DNA from: Geobacter sp. AOG1
Lineage (GTDB): Bacteria; Desulfobacterota; Desulfuromonadia; Geobacterales; Geobacteraceae
NCBI RefSeq assembly: GCF_019972315.1
Contig: NZ_BLIZ01000001.1
Span: forward strand, 1,128,513 to 1,192,512
Length of the DNA stretch: 64,000 nucleotides
Reading direction: 5' to 3'
The notes below the pieces were generated by a model that was not told the DNA's origin, did no database searches, and saw only the letters and a program-made list of their open reading frames with translations. Below are positions 41,286 to 49,535 of this stretch, one piece after another. Numbering within the stretch: the stretch's first letter is position 1; the number at the start of each line of letters is the position of its first letter. Position numbers and translations under genes: made by a program.

Positions 41286-42536
41286 TCAGAACGGATAGCC
41301 AAGCCCGACGAACACCGCCGGCCCGTCATTGCCCCAACCGATATCCACTCTACCGATGAGGTTGGGGCGGACCACTGCCCGGACACCGAGACCGGGATTG
41401 AACTCGAAACTGCTGGATTTGAATTCGGCGAGGGACTTCATGACCGACCCGAGGTCGACGAACGGGGCCACTTCCCAGTCGGCGGTGACACCGAAGACCT
41501 CCCACCGGAACAGGCGTATCCTCTCCTCCAGGTTGAGAAGGAGATAACTGTTGTCGATGAAGCGGTTGCGGCCGTATCCCCGCAGGGTGGTCTCTCCCCC
41601 CAGGATGCTGCGCTCCAGGAAGGGGACGCTGGCCCCCAGGGTCTGGTTGTAAATGAGACGAAAGGCGCTGACGTAGCGTGCATCGTCCACGGGGATGAAC
41701 CCCTTGGCTTCCACCTCATAGTGGCGATAGTCGGCGGTGCTGCCGAGGATCTCCGAGCTGTTTTCCACCGACACCTTTGCGTAACCGCCGAAGGTCGGCA
41801 TGATGGGGGAGTTGAGGGTGCTGTAGACCAAGGCGAGCCTCTGGGCATGGGCGGTGAAGCCGTCGATGCCGGGAACGTCCTGTGTCGCGTAGCGGTCGCG
41901 GATGAAGGGGATAGAGGAGAAGGCCCCCCGCATGATGTTGACCCCTTTGAGGCGTTCGCCGAAAACCACCTGGTAGTATTTGCCGATCTTGTAGCCGGCG
42001 CTTACGTTGAAGCCGAATTCCTGGTCGGCGTAATTGGTTTCGCCCAGTTTGGTGCTGTTGGACTGGAAGCCAAAAAAGCGGGCTGAGCCGTCGGTTAGGT
42101 AGAAGACGAAGCTGTTCAGTTCCAGATCGTGACTGAAAAAGGTGGTGTCGCGAAACCGTACTTCCACATCGTCATTGATCTTGGATGATTTGGCGAGGTT
42201 GAACTCCCAGAAAAGATCCGCCGTGGGATAGAAGGCCCCGTAAAGGGTGGCGGTGGTGCCGAAGTTGGGATTGTAGTTTAGCTGCGGGGCCAGGAGGGTA
42301 TTGATTTCGTCATGTTTGTCGTGAATGAGGAAGGCGGTCAGGGCGCCGGAGGTGACCCCCTCGTTGGGGCTCGAAGCGATGACCGGGAGAGGAATGCTGA
42401 CGACCTTTACCGGGTCGCCGGATTCCCGGTTGCTCAGAGGGTAGGGGAGGTCCTTGCGGGGGACCATGCTGGTGCAGGCCGAGAGGCCCACGAGCAGCAC
42501 GAACAGGGTTAAGCGCATCATGACGTTACAGCACAT
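41286..42536 (-). CDS. Omp85/TamA-like outer-membrane beta-barrel lipoprotein
   Basis: A 416-residue protein with an N-terminal lipobox (LVGLSAC) and a C-terminal beta-barrel of the bacterial surface antigen (Omp85 C-terminal) family, with LERSILGGETTLRGYGRNRF as the barrel motif and a terminal Phe (GLGYPF) as the outer-membrane signal. No POTRA domains are evident because the N-terminal soluble part is short. A role in lipid or protein transport at the outer membrane is possible but not shown. The start could be at one of three ATGs (42536, 42521, 42518). Confidence 0.82.
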   Translation of the reverse strand: MCCNVMMRLTLFVLLVGLSACTSMVPRKDLPYPLSNRESGDPVKVVSIPLPVIASSPNEGVTSGALTAFLIHDKHDEINTLLAPQLNYNPNFGTTATLYGAFYPTADLFWEFNLAKSSKINDDVEVRFRDTTFFSHDLELNSFVFYLTDGSARFFGFQSNSTKLGETNYADQEFGFNVSAGYKIGKYYQVVFGERLKGVNIMRGAFSSIPFIRDRYATQDVPGIDGFTAHAQRLALVYSTLNSPIMPTFGGYAKVSVENSSEILGSTADYRHYEVEAKGFIPVDDARYVSAFRLIYNQTLGASVPFLERSILGGETTLRGYGRNRFIDNSYLLLNLEERIRLFRWEVFGVTADWEVAPFVDLGSVMKSLAEFKSSSFEFNPGLGVRAVVRPNLIGRVDIGWGNDGPAVFVGLGYPF

Positions 42537-42622
42537 TCGGCCATCTTTCGAATATCACGGGGTAAAAAGCGAAGGAAGGATACCCTTTTTCCCCATTCAG
42601 TTCAACCAAAACCTTACGGCGC

Positions 42623-45184
42623 CTACCCCCAGATCAGAAGTCCCGGTTCGTAGACTGACCCGAATGTGGGGTGTTTCGGCATGACCCGGACCAGGAACCC
42701 GTGACGACCGCAGAAGCGACACTCCATCTCGCCGCTTAACCGGTAATTGCCCTGCCCGAGGGGGGCAACCGATTCCAGGGGGATAAGCTCGCCGCCGACG
42801 ATGGCGCCACGGGAATCGAGGACGCCGAAGTAGGCTTCAACGGATACCTCTTCGATGGGAATTTCGCCACAGTTGATGGTGGCGCTGACCGGAATGCGGT
42901 CGCCGACGCTCACTTCCTGTGTGCCGTCCGCTTCGACTTCGTTGATTCTTACCTGGTGCCAGTGCCGGTGTACTTTTTCCTTCCATGCCGCAAGGTCGAT
43001 GGAGAGGGCAAATTCTTCGGTTTCAAGAACCTGGGACTGCTTTCTGGCGGGGACGTAAAAACGCTCGGTGTATTCGCATACCATGCGGTCGGTGGAAAAG
43101 ACCGGGCAGAGGGTTTGCAGGGAAGCCTTCATGCAGGCGGTCCAACCACGGGGTATGCCATCGACCCCCCGGTCGTAAAAGAGCGGCACGATCTCCTTTT
43201 CCAGGAGGTCGTACATGGCCCGGCTTTCCACCTCGTTCTGGTACTCGATGTCGTCGTAGACCTCGCCACTGCCGATGGCCCAGCCGTTGTTTCCCTTGTA
43301 TCCCTCGCACCACCAACCGTCGAGGATGCTCATGTTGAGCCCACCGTTGAAGGCGACCTTCATGCCGCTCGTACCGCTCGCCTCCATGGGACGGCGCGGG
43401 GTATTGAGCCAGACGTCCACCCCCTGCACCAGATGGCGTGCCACGGCCATGTCGTAGTCCTCGATGAAGACGATGCGGTGCCGGAATCGTTCCTGGTGGG
43501 ATAGCTGGATGATTTCGCGGATAAGTTCCTTTCCCTGGTGGTCAGCCGGATGGGCCTTGCCGGCGAAGATGATCTGTATCGGACGTGCCGGGTCGTTGAG
43601 AAGCCGCTCCAGTCGGTCCAGGTCACGCAACAGCAGGGTGCCGCGCTTGTAGGTGGCGAAACGGCGCGCAAAGCCGATGGTGAGGATGTCCGGGTCGAAT
43701 ACCTCGTCCGCAACGACGATCTCCTTGGCAGTGGCACCCACCTTGGTGAGCTGTTCCTTGAGCCGTCGCCGGGAAAAATCCACCAGTTTCTCGCGGCAGC
43801 GGTTGTGGGTCCGCCACAGTTCGGCATCGGGAATGCGGTTCACCTTGCGCCACAGGTTGTGGTCGGTGGAGTCTTCGAGCCAGCGGGTCCCCAGGTAGCG
43901 GATGAGAAGACCGGCCTTTTCGGTCGCAATCCAGGTTTTCATATGGACGCCGTTGGTGACGGATGCAAGAGGGAGCTGTTCCTCGGGGAGTTCGGGCCAG
44001 ATGTTTTTCCACATCTTGCGTGAGACGTCGCCATGGAGTTCGCTTACCCCGTTGCTGAAGTCGGCCAGTTTAAGGGCCAGCACCGCCATGCAGAAATTTT
44101 CATAGGGATTTTTGGGATTTTGCCGGCCGAGGCCGAGGAATTCTTCGCGGGAAAGCCCCATGCTTCGGTAATAGCGCCCCAGGTACTTTTCCAGCAGGTC
44201 GGGCTGGAAGTGGTCGATTCCCGCTTCCACCGGTGTGTGGGTGGTAAAGACGTTGCCCGCCTTGACCGCTTCCCGCGCTTCACTGAATTTGAGTTTTTTC
44301 CCTTCCATTATGAGTCGAATCCGCTCCAGGGCAAGGAAAGCGGCGTGCCCCTCGTTCATGTGGCAGACCTGGGGGTCGATGCCGAGGGCGCGCAGCGCCC
44401 GTACCCCGCCGATGCCGAGGAGTATTTCCTGACGGATGCGCATGTCCTGGTCGCCGCCGTAGAGGCGGGTTGTGATTTCCCGGTCTTCCGGAGCGTTTTC
44501 ATCCAGATTGGTATCGAGAAGATAGAGGGGGACCCGCCCGACCTGGACCCGCCAGATGTGAACCCGGACCCGCCGCCCTGCCATGTCCAGATCGAAGTTG
44601 ACGGGATTCCCCTCCGTGTCCCGTTCCTGGCTGAGGGGGAGGTTGTAAAAGTCGTTCTCCGGATAATATTCCTGCTGCCATCCCTCGATGTTCAGGTACT
44701 GGCGGAAATACCCCTGCCGGTAAAGGAGCCCTACGCCGCAGAGGGGAATCCCCAGGTCGCTGGCCGATTTCAGGTGGTCGCCTGCCAGGATGCCGAGACC
44801 GCCGGAGTAAATCGGGAGGGATTCGTGGATACCGAATTCCATGGAAAAGTAGGCGAACTGTACCCCCTTTTCCTTGCGCAGCCTTTCGTACCAAGTTCTG
44901 GCGGAGAGGTAGTCGTTGATTTTTTCCTCGACCCGGGCCAGGTGGGACATGAAGCCGTCGTCGTGTTTGAGGTTTTCCAGGGTGGCCTGCTGGAGGATGC
45001 CGAGCATTTCCACCGGGTTGTGGCGGGTCTCTTTCCAGAGTTCCTGGTCGAGGCGTTTGAAGAGTTCGATCGCTTCCGGCTCCCAGGTCCAACAGAGGTT
45101 GTAGGCGATCCTGTGGAGCGCTGCCAGTTCTTCCGGCAGGGAGGGGACCACCGTGAAACGGTGGAGCATTTTGGTGAAATCCAT
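42623..45184 (-). CDS. glgP: Alpha-glucan (glycogen) phosphorylase
   Basis: Releases glucose-1-phosphate from storage glucan. The 853-residue protein fits the TIGR02094-type alpha-glucan phosphorylases, with the N-terminal DUF3417-like region (TVVPSLPEELAALHRIAYNLCWTW), YSGGLGILAGDH, and PLP-site region RRPMEASGTSGMKVAFNGGLNMS. The start at 45184 (AAGGAG before ATG) is preferred to an in-frame longer form from 45256. With glgA at 54.8 kb this gives both ends of glycogen turnover. Confidence 0.94.
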   Translation of the reverse strand: MDFTKMLHRFTVVPSLPEELAALHRIAYNLCWTWEPEAIELFKRLDQELWKETRHNPVEMLGILQQATLENLKHDDGFMSHLARVEEKINDYLSARTWYERLRKEKGVQFAYFSMEFGIHESLPIYSGGLGILAGDHLKSASDLGIPLCGVGLLYRQGYFRQYLNIEGWQQEYYPENDFYNLPLSQERDTEGNPVNFDLDMAGRRVRVHIWRVQVGRVPLYLLDTNLDENAPEDREITTRLYGGDQDMRIRQEILLGIGGVRALRALGIDPQVCHMNEGHAAFLALERIRLIMEGKKLKFSEAREAVKAGNVFTTHTPVEAGIDHFQPDLLEKYLGRYYRSMGLSREEFLGLGRQNPKNPYENFCMAVLALKLADFSNGVSELHGDVSRKMWKNIWPELPEEQLPLASVTNGVHMKTWIATEKAGLLIRYLGTRWLEDSTDHNLWRKVNRIPDAELWRTHNRCREKLVDFSRRRLKEQLTKVGATAKEIVVADEVFDPDILTIGFARRFATYKRGTLLLRDLDRLERLLNDPARPIQIIFAGKAHPADHQGKELIREIIQLSHQERFRHRIVFIEDYDMAVARHLVQGVDVWLNTPRRPMEASGTSGMKVAFNGGLNMSILDGWWCEGYKGNNGWAIGSGEVYDDIEYQNEVESRAMYDLLEKEIVPLFYDRGVDGIPRGWTACMKASLQTLCPVFSTDRMVCEYTERFYVPARKQSQVLETEEFALSIDLAAWKEKVHRHWHQVRINEVEADGTQEVSVGDRIPVSATINCGEIPIEEVSVEAYFGVLDSRGAIVGGELIPLESVAPLGQGNYRLSGEMECRFCGRHGFLVRVMPKHPTFGSVYEPGLLIWG

Positions 45185-45334
45185 TGAACTACTCCTTCGT
45201 CGAGCGAAAGTCGGAATAAGCGGGGTTTGTACGAGACCTGCTAAGTCCCCATGCATGGTCGGGGTGACGATGCCGCAGGGGAGAACGATTCTTCCATGAT
45301 ATCAGATGGAGCACCGTCCACAAGAATGAGAAGG

Positions 45335-46699
45335 CTACGGTTTTTCGATACCGAACTTCTCCAGGCGGTACTGGAGGGTCTTGTAGCTCATGCCGAGGAG
45401 GGGGGCGGCCTTGCTGATGACCCATCCCGCACGGTCCATCGCCTTGACGATGAGGTCCCTTTCCAGGGTTTCGATTGATATCCCTTCGGCGGGGAACTCG
45501 AAGGGGAGCCGAGCGGCCGGCGTTCCGTCCTCGTGGATCTCGACCGGCAGGTCTTCCGGTTCGATGTAATCGCTCTCGGTCATCAGCACCCCCCGCTCGA
45601 TGACCGATTCCAGTTGGCGGACGTTGCCGGGCCAGCTGTAGTTGAGGAGGAGTTTCAGGGCCGGTTTGGCGATTCCTTTGAGCGGGATACCCGCTGCGGA
45701 ACTGTACTTCCGGACGAAGAAATCGGCCAGGGCGGCAATATCGCTTCCCCGCTCCCGCAGGGGGGGAAGGCTGATACGGATGACGTTGAGGCGGTAGAAG
45801 AGGTCTTCACGGAACTGTCCCCGCTTGATTTCCGCTTCCAGGTCCTTGTTGGTGGCGGATATTATCCGCACGTCCACCGGGACGTTTACCTTTCCCCCCA
45901 CACGGCGGATCTCCTTCTCCTGGATGGCGCGAAGCAGTTTGGCCTGCATCCCCACATTCATCTCGCCGATCTCGTCGAGAAAAACGGTCCCACCGTTGGC
46001 CGCTTCGAAAATGCCGATTTCCCGGCTGCCGGCGCCGGTGAAGGAGCCCTTTTCATGGCCAAACAGTTCCGATTCGATGAGGGTGTCGGGAATGGCGGCG
46101 CAGTTGATGGCGAAGAACGGCTTTTCCTTGCGGGGGCTGCCGTCGTGGATGGCTCTTGCGACCAGTTCCTTGCCGGTTCCCGATTCACCGTAGACGAGAA
46201 CCGTCGAAGTGGTGGGGGCGATCTTGTTGATGACGCGGAAGACTTCCCTGATTTTCGGGTGCTCGCCGATCATATTGGGGACCGTCATGGTCTCGGCCAG
46301 TTTCCTTTGGAGCACCTGGTTTTCCCGAAGGAGTCCGATATGCTCGAAGGCCCGCTGCAGTGTGAGGAGCAGGTCTTCCCGCTCGATCGGTTTCTCCAGA
46401 TAGTCGAAGGCTCCCTTCTTCATCGCCTCTACTGCAGAGTCCACTGTGCCGTGGGCGGTCATGATCACTACGCACTGCCGTTGGTTGGCGGCCAGCGCCT
46501 GCTCCATGAGCTCCATGCCGGACATCCCCTGCATCTTCAGATCGGTCAGAAGAAGGTCGAATTCTTCCTCGTCCAGCTTGGACATGGCTTCTTTACCCCC
46601 CGGGACGGTCGTGACCCGGTATCCTTCCCGAGTCAGAATCGCCTGGAGAATCTCGCGTTGTCCCTTTTCATCGTCTACAACCAGAATGCTGCCCGTCAT
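45335..46699 (-). CDS. NtrC-family sigma-54 response regulator
   Basis: A 454-residue protein with receiver domain (phospho-acceptor Asp53 in LLTDLKM), AAA+ domain with Walker A GESGTGKE, Walker B GGTVFLDEIGEM, and a C-terminal Fis-type HTH (VISKAAPLLGMSYKTLQYRLEKFG). The sigma-54 contact loop reads GSFTGA instead of GAFTGA. It is 27 bp downstream of its partner histidine kinase. Its targets are not known; sigma-54 promoters are candidates. Confidence 0.93.
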   Translation of the reverse strand: MTGSILVVDDEKGQREILQAILTREGYRVTTVPGGKEAMSKLDEEEFDLLLTDLKMQGMSGMELMEQALAANQRQCVVIMTAHGTVDSAVEAMKKGAFDYLEKPIEREDLLLTLQRAFEHIGLLRENQVLQRKLAETMTVPNMIGEHPKIREVFRVINKIAPTTSTVLVYGESGTGKELVARAIHDGSPRKEKPFFAINCAAIPDTLIESELFGHEKGSFTGAGSREIGIFEAANGGTVFLDEIGEMNVGMQAKLLRAIQEKEIRRVGGKVNVPVDVRIISATNKDLEAEIKRGQFREDLFYRLNVIRISLPPLRERGSDIAALADFFVRKYSSAAGIPLKGIAKPALKLLLNYSWPGNVRQLESVIERGVLMTESDYIEPEDLPVEIHEDGTPAARLPFEFPAEGISIETLERDLIVKAMDRAGWVISKAAPLLGMSYKTLQYRLEKFGIEKP

Positions 46700-46726
46700 A
46701 GGTCTCCCTTCTACCGCTACCTCTGC

Positions 46727-48145
46727 CTAGATTTTCTGCGGCAGGACCATGGTGAAGGTGGTCCCTTCCTCCAGGTTGCTTGTTACGGTGATTTCACCGC
46801 CATGTTCCTTGATGATCCGTTCCGTAATGGCAAGTCCGAGGCCGATCCCTGCTTCTTTCGTGGTAAAGTAGGGCTGGAATATCTTGTCCAGTTCGTCCGG
46901 CTCGATGCCCATTCCCTGGTCCGCGCAGGTGAGACGAAAAACGTTGAGCTCCCGGTCGTAACGTGCGCCCAGCGTGATCCGGCCGCCGTCGTGCATGGCC
47001 TGGGCTGCATTGGTGATGAAATTGAACAGGCAGTTGCGCAGCAATTCCTGGTCTGCCTGCATGGGGGGGAGGTCGTCGGGGATGTCCGTCACGATCTCAA
47101 TTTTTTGTTCATCGAGCTTGTCCTTGAGGAGCGGCAGCGCCTTGGCTACCAATTCCGGGTAGGCAAAGCGGGTGAGGCGGAGCTTGAGGGGGCGACCGTA
47201 ATTCATGAAGTTGAGCACCATGTAGTTGGCCCGCCGGACCTCTTCCTTAATCTTGTTGGTGAGGTTTTCCGCCTCCCTGCGGCGCTGTTCGGTACATTCG
47301 GGCAGAATCTCGCTCTTCAGATGATCGATGGCGAGGCTGATGTAGTTCAGGGGGTTGCGTATCTCGTGGGCGATGCCGGAGGCGAGCTGCCCGACCTTGG
47401 AGAGGTGCTCCGCCTCATAAAGTCGTTTTTCCAGGGTTTCTCTCTCGCGGAGTTTCCCCACCATCTCGTTGAAACTTTCCGCCAGGTCGCCAATTTCGTC
47501 GCCGCTCTCCACCGGGAAAGTGACCGACAAATCGCCGGCGGAAACCCGTTTGACATTCTCCGCCAGGCGATGGATCGGCCGGGTGTAGCGGCGGGCCAGA
47601 TAAAAAGTGAGAAAGATGCCGAGCATGAATACCAGTGACGTCGCCACCAGGCGGCGAAGAAAGTTGGCATGCTGGATATTGCTGATGTTGTCGAGGAGGA
47701 GGTTGATCTGAACATAGCCGAGCTGCTCGTCGCCGACGATGACCGGCACTACCAGGTCGTAGGGGCGCGTGGAGGAGGGGCCGGTAACGCCCCGAAGGGG
47801 GGAAGCCCGGAGGCCTTTTCCCAGTTTTCGTATTTCCCGTTTTTTGCCGACCTTTGCCGGGTCGGAAGAGTTGATGATCTCCCCCTCGTTGTCAATGATG
47901 TTGATCTCGTTGATACCTTTGTCCCGTGCCCCCTTCAGGTATTCCGACAGGCGTGAGGACTGGTCTTCCGACTCGGATGTCAGGTCTTCCACGGAGAGCT
48001 GGATCGCCTTGGAAACCTCGGTGGAGCTTTCCTGGATCTCGTGAACCAGGTCGTTCTGGCTATACTGGTTCATCGCGAACAGGGTCAGGATGGCGATGAC
48101 CAGGAGCGACATCATGATGATCACCAGTTTAGTATTGAGCTTCAT
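46727..48145 (-). CDS. Sensor histidine kinase, membrane-bound
   Basis: A 472-residue kinase with two transmembrane helices (about 8-28 and 168-190), a periplasmic sensor domain of PDC/CACHE type between them, HAMP (about 192-245), HisKA with GIAHEIRNPLNYI (phospho-His), and HATPase with NFITNAAQAM, DQGMGIEPDEL and GLGLAITERII. The start at 48145 (AAAGGA before it) replaces a longer one. It is upstream of the NtrC-type regulator on the same strand, and the two are a pair. Confidence 0.93.
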   Translation of the reverse strand: MKLNTKLVIIMMSLLVIAILTLFAMNQYSQNDLVHEIQESSTEVSKAIQLSVEDLTSESEDQSSRLSEYLKGARDKGINEINIIDNEGEIINSSDPAKVGKKREIRKLGKGLRASPLRGVTGPSSTRPYDLVVPVIVGDEQLGYVQINLLLDNISNIQHANFLRRLVATSLVFMLGIFLTFYLARRYTRPIHRLAENVKRVSAGDLSVTFPVESGDEIGDLAESFNEMVGKLRERETLEKRLYEAEHLSKVGQLASGIAHEIRNPLNYISLAIDHLKSEILPECTEQRRREAENLTNKIKEEVRRANYMVLNFMNYGRPLKLRLTRFAYPELVAKALPLLKDKLDEQKIEIVTDIPDDLPPMQADQELLRNCLFNFITNAAQAMHDGGRITLGARYDRELNVFRLTCADQGMGIEPDELDKIFQPYFTTKEAGIGLGLAITERIIKEHGGEITVTSNLEEGTTFTMVLPQKI

Positions 48146-48341
48146 ATAACGAGTCCTTTTACGCACCGGGGAGCGTTAATCCGCGAAATTATACACCAGC
48201 GGTGCCGGCGAAAACAAGGAGTTACTCCGTGCTGCGGTTTTATCGGCCGTCATGCTGTATACAACTTCTCTTCTCCGAAGGGATTTGTTACTATAAATTG
48301 CTTAAAGCGGTTTGACCATTTTACCCCCGGTGGAGTATTCG

Positions 48342-48674
48342 TTGCACGAACTTTCCCTGACCCAGAGCATCGTCGATATCTGTCTCCAGCACGGGGAGGG
48401 AAAGCGGGTAACCGTCGTGGTGCTGGAGATCGGCGACCTTTCCGGTGTCGTTCCCGATGCCGTCGAATTCTGTTTCGACGCCTGCAGTCGGGGGACCCTG
48501 CTTGAAGGGGCGCGCCTCGTCATTGAACGGATTCCGGCCCGTGGAGTGTGTCACGACTGCAGGGCCGAGTTTTCCCTTGGCACTTATTTCGACCCCTGCC
48601 CGTCCTGCGGCGGTTTCAGCCATGCCGTCATCTCCGGCGAGGAACTGAGGGTCAAAGAACTGGAGGTAGAGTAA
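48342..48674 (+). CDS. hypA: Hydrogenase nickel insertion protein HypA
   Basis: Delivers nickel to [NiFe]-hydrogenase precursors. It starts with TTG at 48342: this gives MHELSLTQ with His2, which is the nickel ligand of HypA, and GGTGGAG sits 6 nt upstream. A longer ATG start (48312) would bury His2 and is rejected. The zinc site has C70xxC73 and C86xxC89. 110 residues, normal length. First gene of the hyp cluster; divergent from the histidine kinase. Confidence 0.93.
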   Translation: MHELSLTQSIVDICLQHGEGKRVTVVVLEIGDLSGVVPDAVEFCFDACSRGTLLEGARLVIERIPARGVCHDCRAEFSLGTYFDPCPSCGGFSHAVISGEELRVKELEVE

Positions 48675-48677
48675 CGT

Positions 48678-49436
48678 ATGTGTACCACGTGCGGCTGCGG
48701 CCCCGACGAACATCACGACCACGATCATGGCGAGGGGCACCATCATCACCACCATGAAGGGGAGTCCCGCCCCGAGGCCGGCACCCGTATCGCGGTGGAG
48801 ACCGATCTGCTGGCGAAGAATCGCCACTTTGCCGAAGGGAACCGGCAGCTCTTCGCTGCCAGGGAACTGTTCGTGCTGAACCTGGTCAGCTCCCCCGGAT
48901 CCGGCAAGACCACCATCCTGGAACGGACCCTGCGGGACCTTGCGGGAGAAATACGGAGCGCCGTCATTGAGGGTGACCAGCAGACTGACAACGACGCCCG
49001 GCGGATCGCGGCGGCCGGGGTTCCGGTGCAGCAGATAAACACCGGTGCCGGCTGCCACCTGGATGCCCACATGGTCGGCCATGCCGTCGATCATTTCGAC
49101 CTCACCAACCTGGACCTCCTCTTCATCGAGAATGTGGGGAACCTGGTCTGTCCAGCTTCCTTCGACCTGGGGGAGCACCACAAGGTGGTGGTCCTCTCCG
49201 TAACCGAGGGGGAGGACAAGCCGCTCAAGTACCCCCAGATGTTCCATGCCGCCGATGTCATGCTTCTCAACAAGGTGGACCTCCTCCCCCACGTGGATTT
49301 TGACGTGGCCAAGTGCCGGGAGATGGCCCGCCGGGTCAACCCGGCCATCACCATCTTCGAGGTTTCCAGCCGGAGCGGGGAGGGGATGGCGGCGTGGTAC
49401 GGCTGGCTGCGGAAGAATGTGAAAGGTGAAAAGTGA
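48678..49436 (+). CDS. hypB: Hydrogenase nickel GTPase HypB
   Basis: GTPase that loads nickel with HypA; 252 residues. The N-terminus has C2TTC5GC7, the high-affinity metal motif, then a His-rich stretch (HHDHDHGEGHHHHHH) that can store nickel. GTP-binding P-loop is PGSGKTT (about 73-79). Starts 3 bp after hypA. Its last codons are inside the 12-bp inverted repeat at 49426-49437. Confidence 0.95.
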   Translation: MCTTCGCGPDEHHDHDHGEGHHHHHHEGESRPEAGTRIAVETDLLAKNRHFAEGNRQLFAARELFVLNLVSSPGSGKTTILERTLRDLAGEIRSAVIEGDQQTDNDARRIAAAGVPVQQINTGAGCHLDAHMVGHAVDHFDLTNLDLLFIENVGNLVCPASFDLGEHHKVVVLSVTEGEDKPLKYPQMFHAADVMLLNKVDLLPHVDFDVAKCREMARRVNPAITIFEVSSRSGEGMAAWYGWLRKNVKGEK

Positions 49437-49492
49437 AAGGAAAAGACGCGGGTTGCCTCTTGTCTTGCGGTTGTTCACCATTCACTTTTCAC
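49426..49492. repeat. Inverted repeat overlapping the hypB stop codon
   Basis: GTGAAAAGTGAA (49426-49437) and its exact complement TTCACTTTTCAC (49481-49492) with 43 bp between. The left arm contains the hypB stop codon, and similar GTGAAAG units lie just before it. Same style as the other heptamer-like dyads in this window. Confidence 0.7.
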
Positions 49493-49535
49493 TATTTTGC
49501 TTATGTGTAAGTTAGCAGAGATGTTGGGGTAACAT

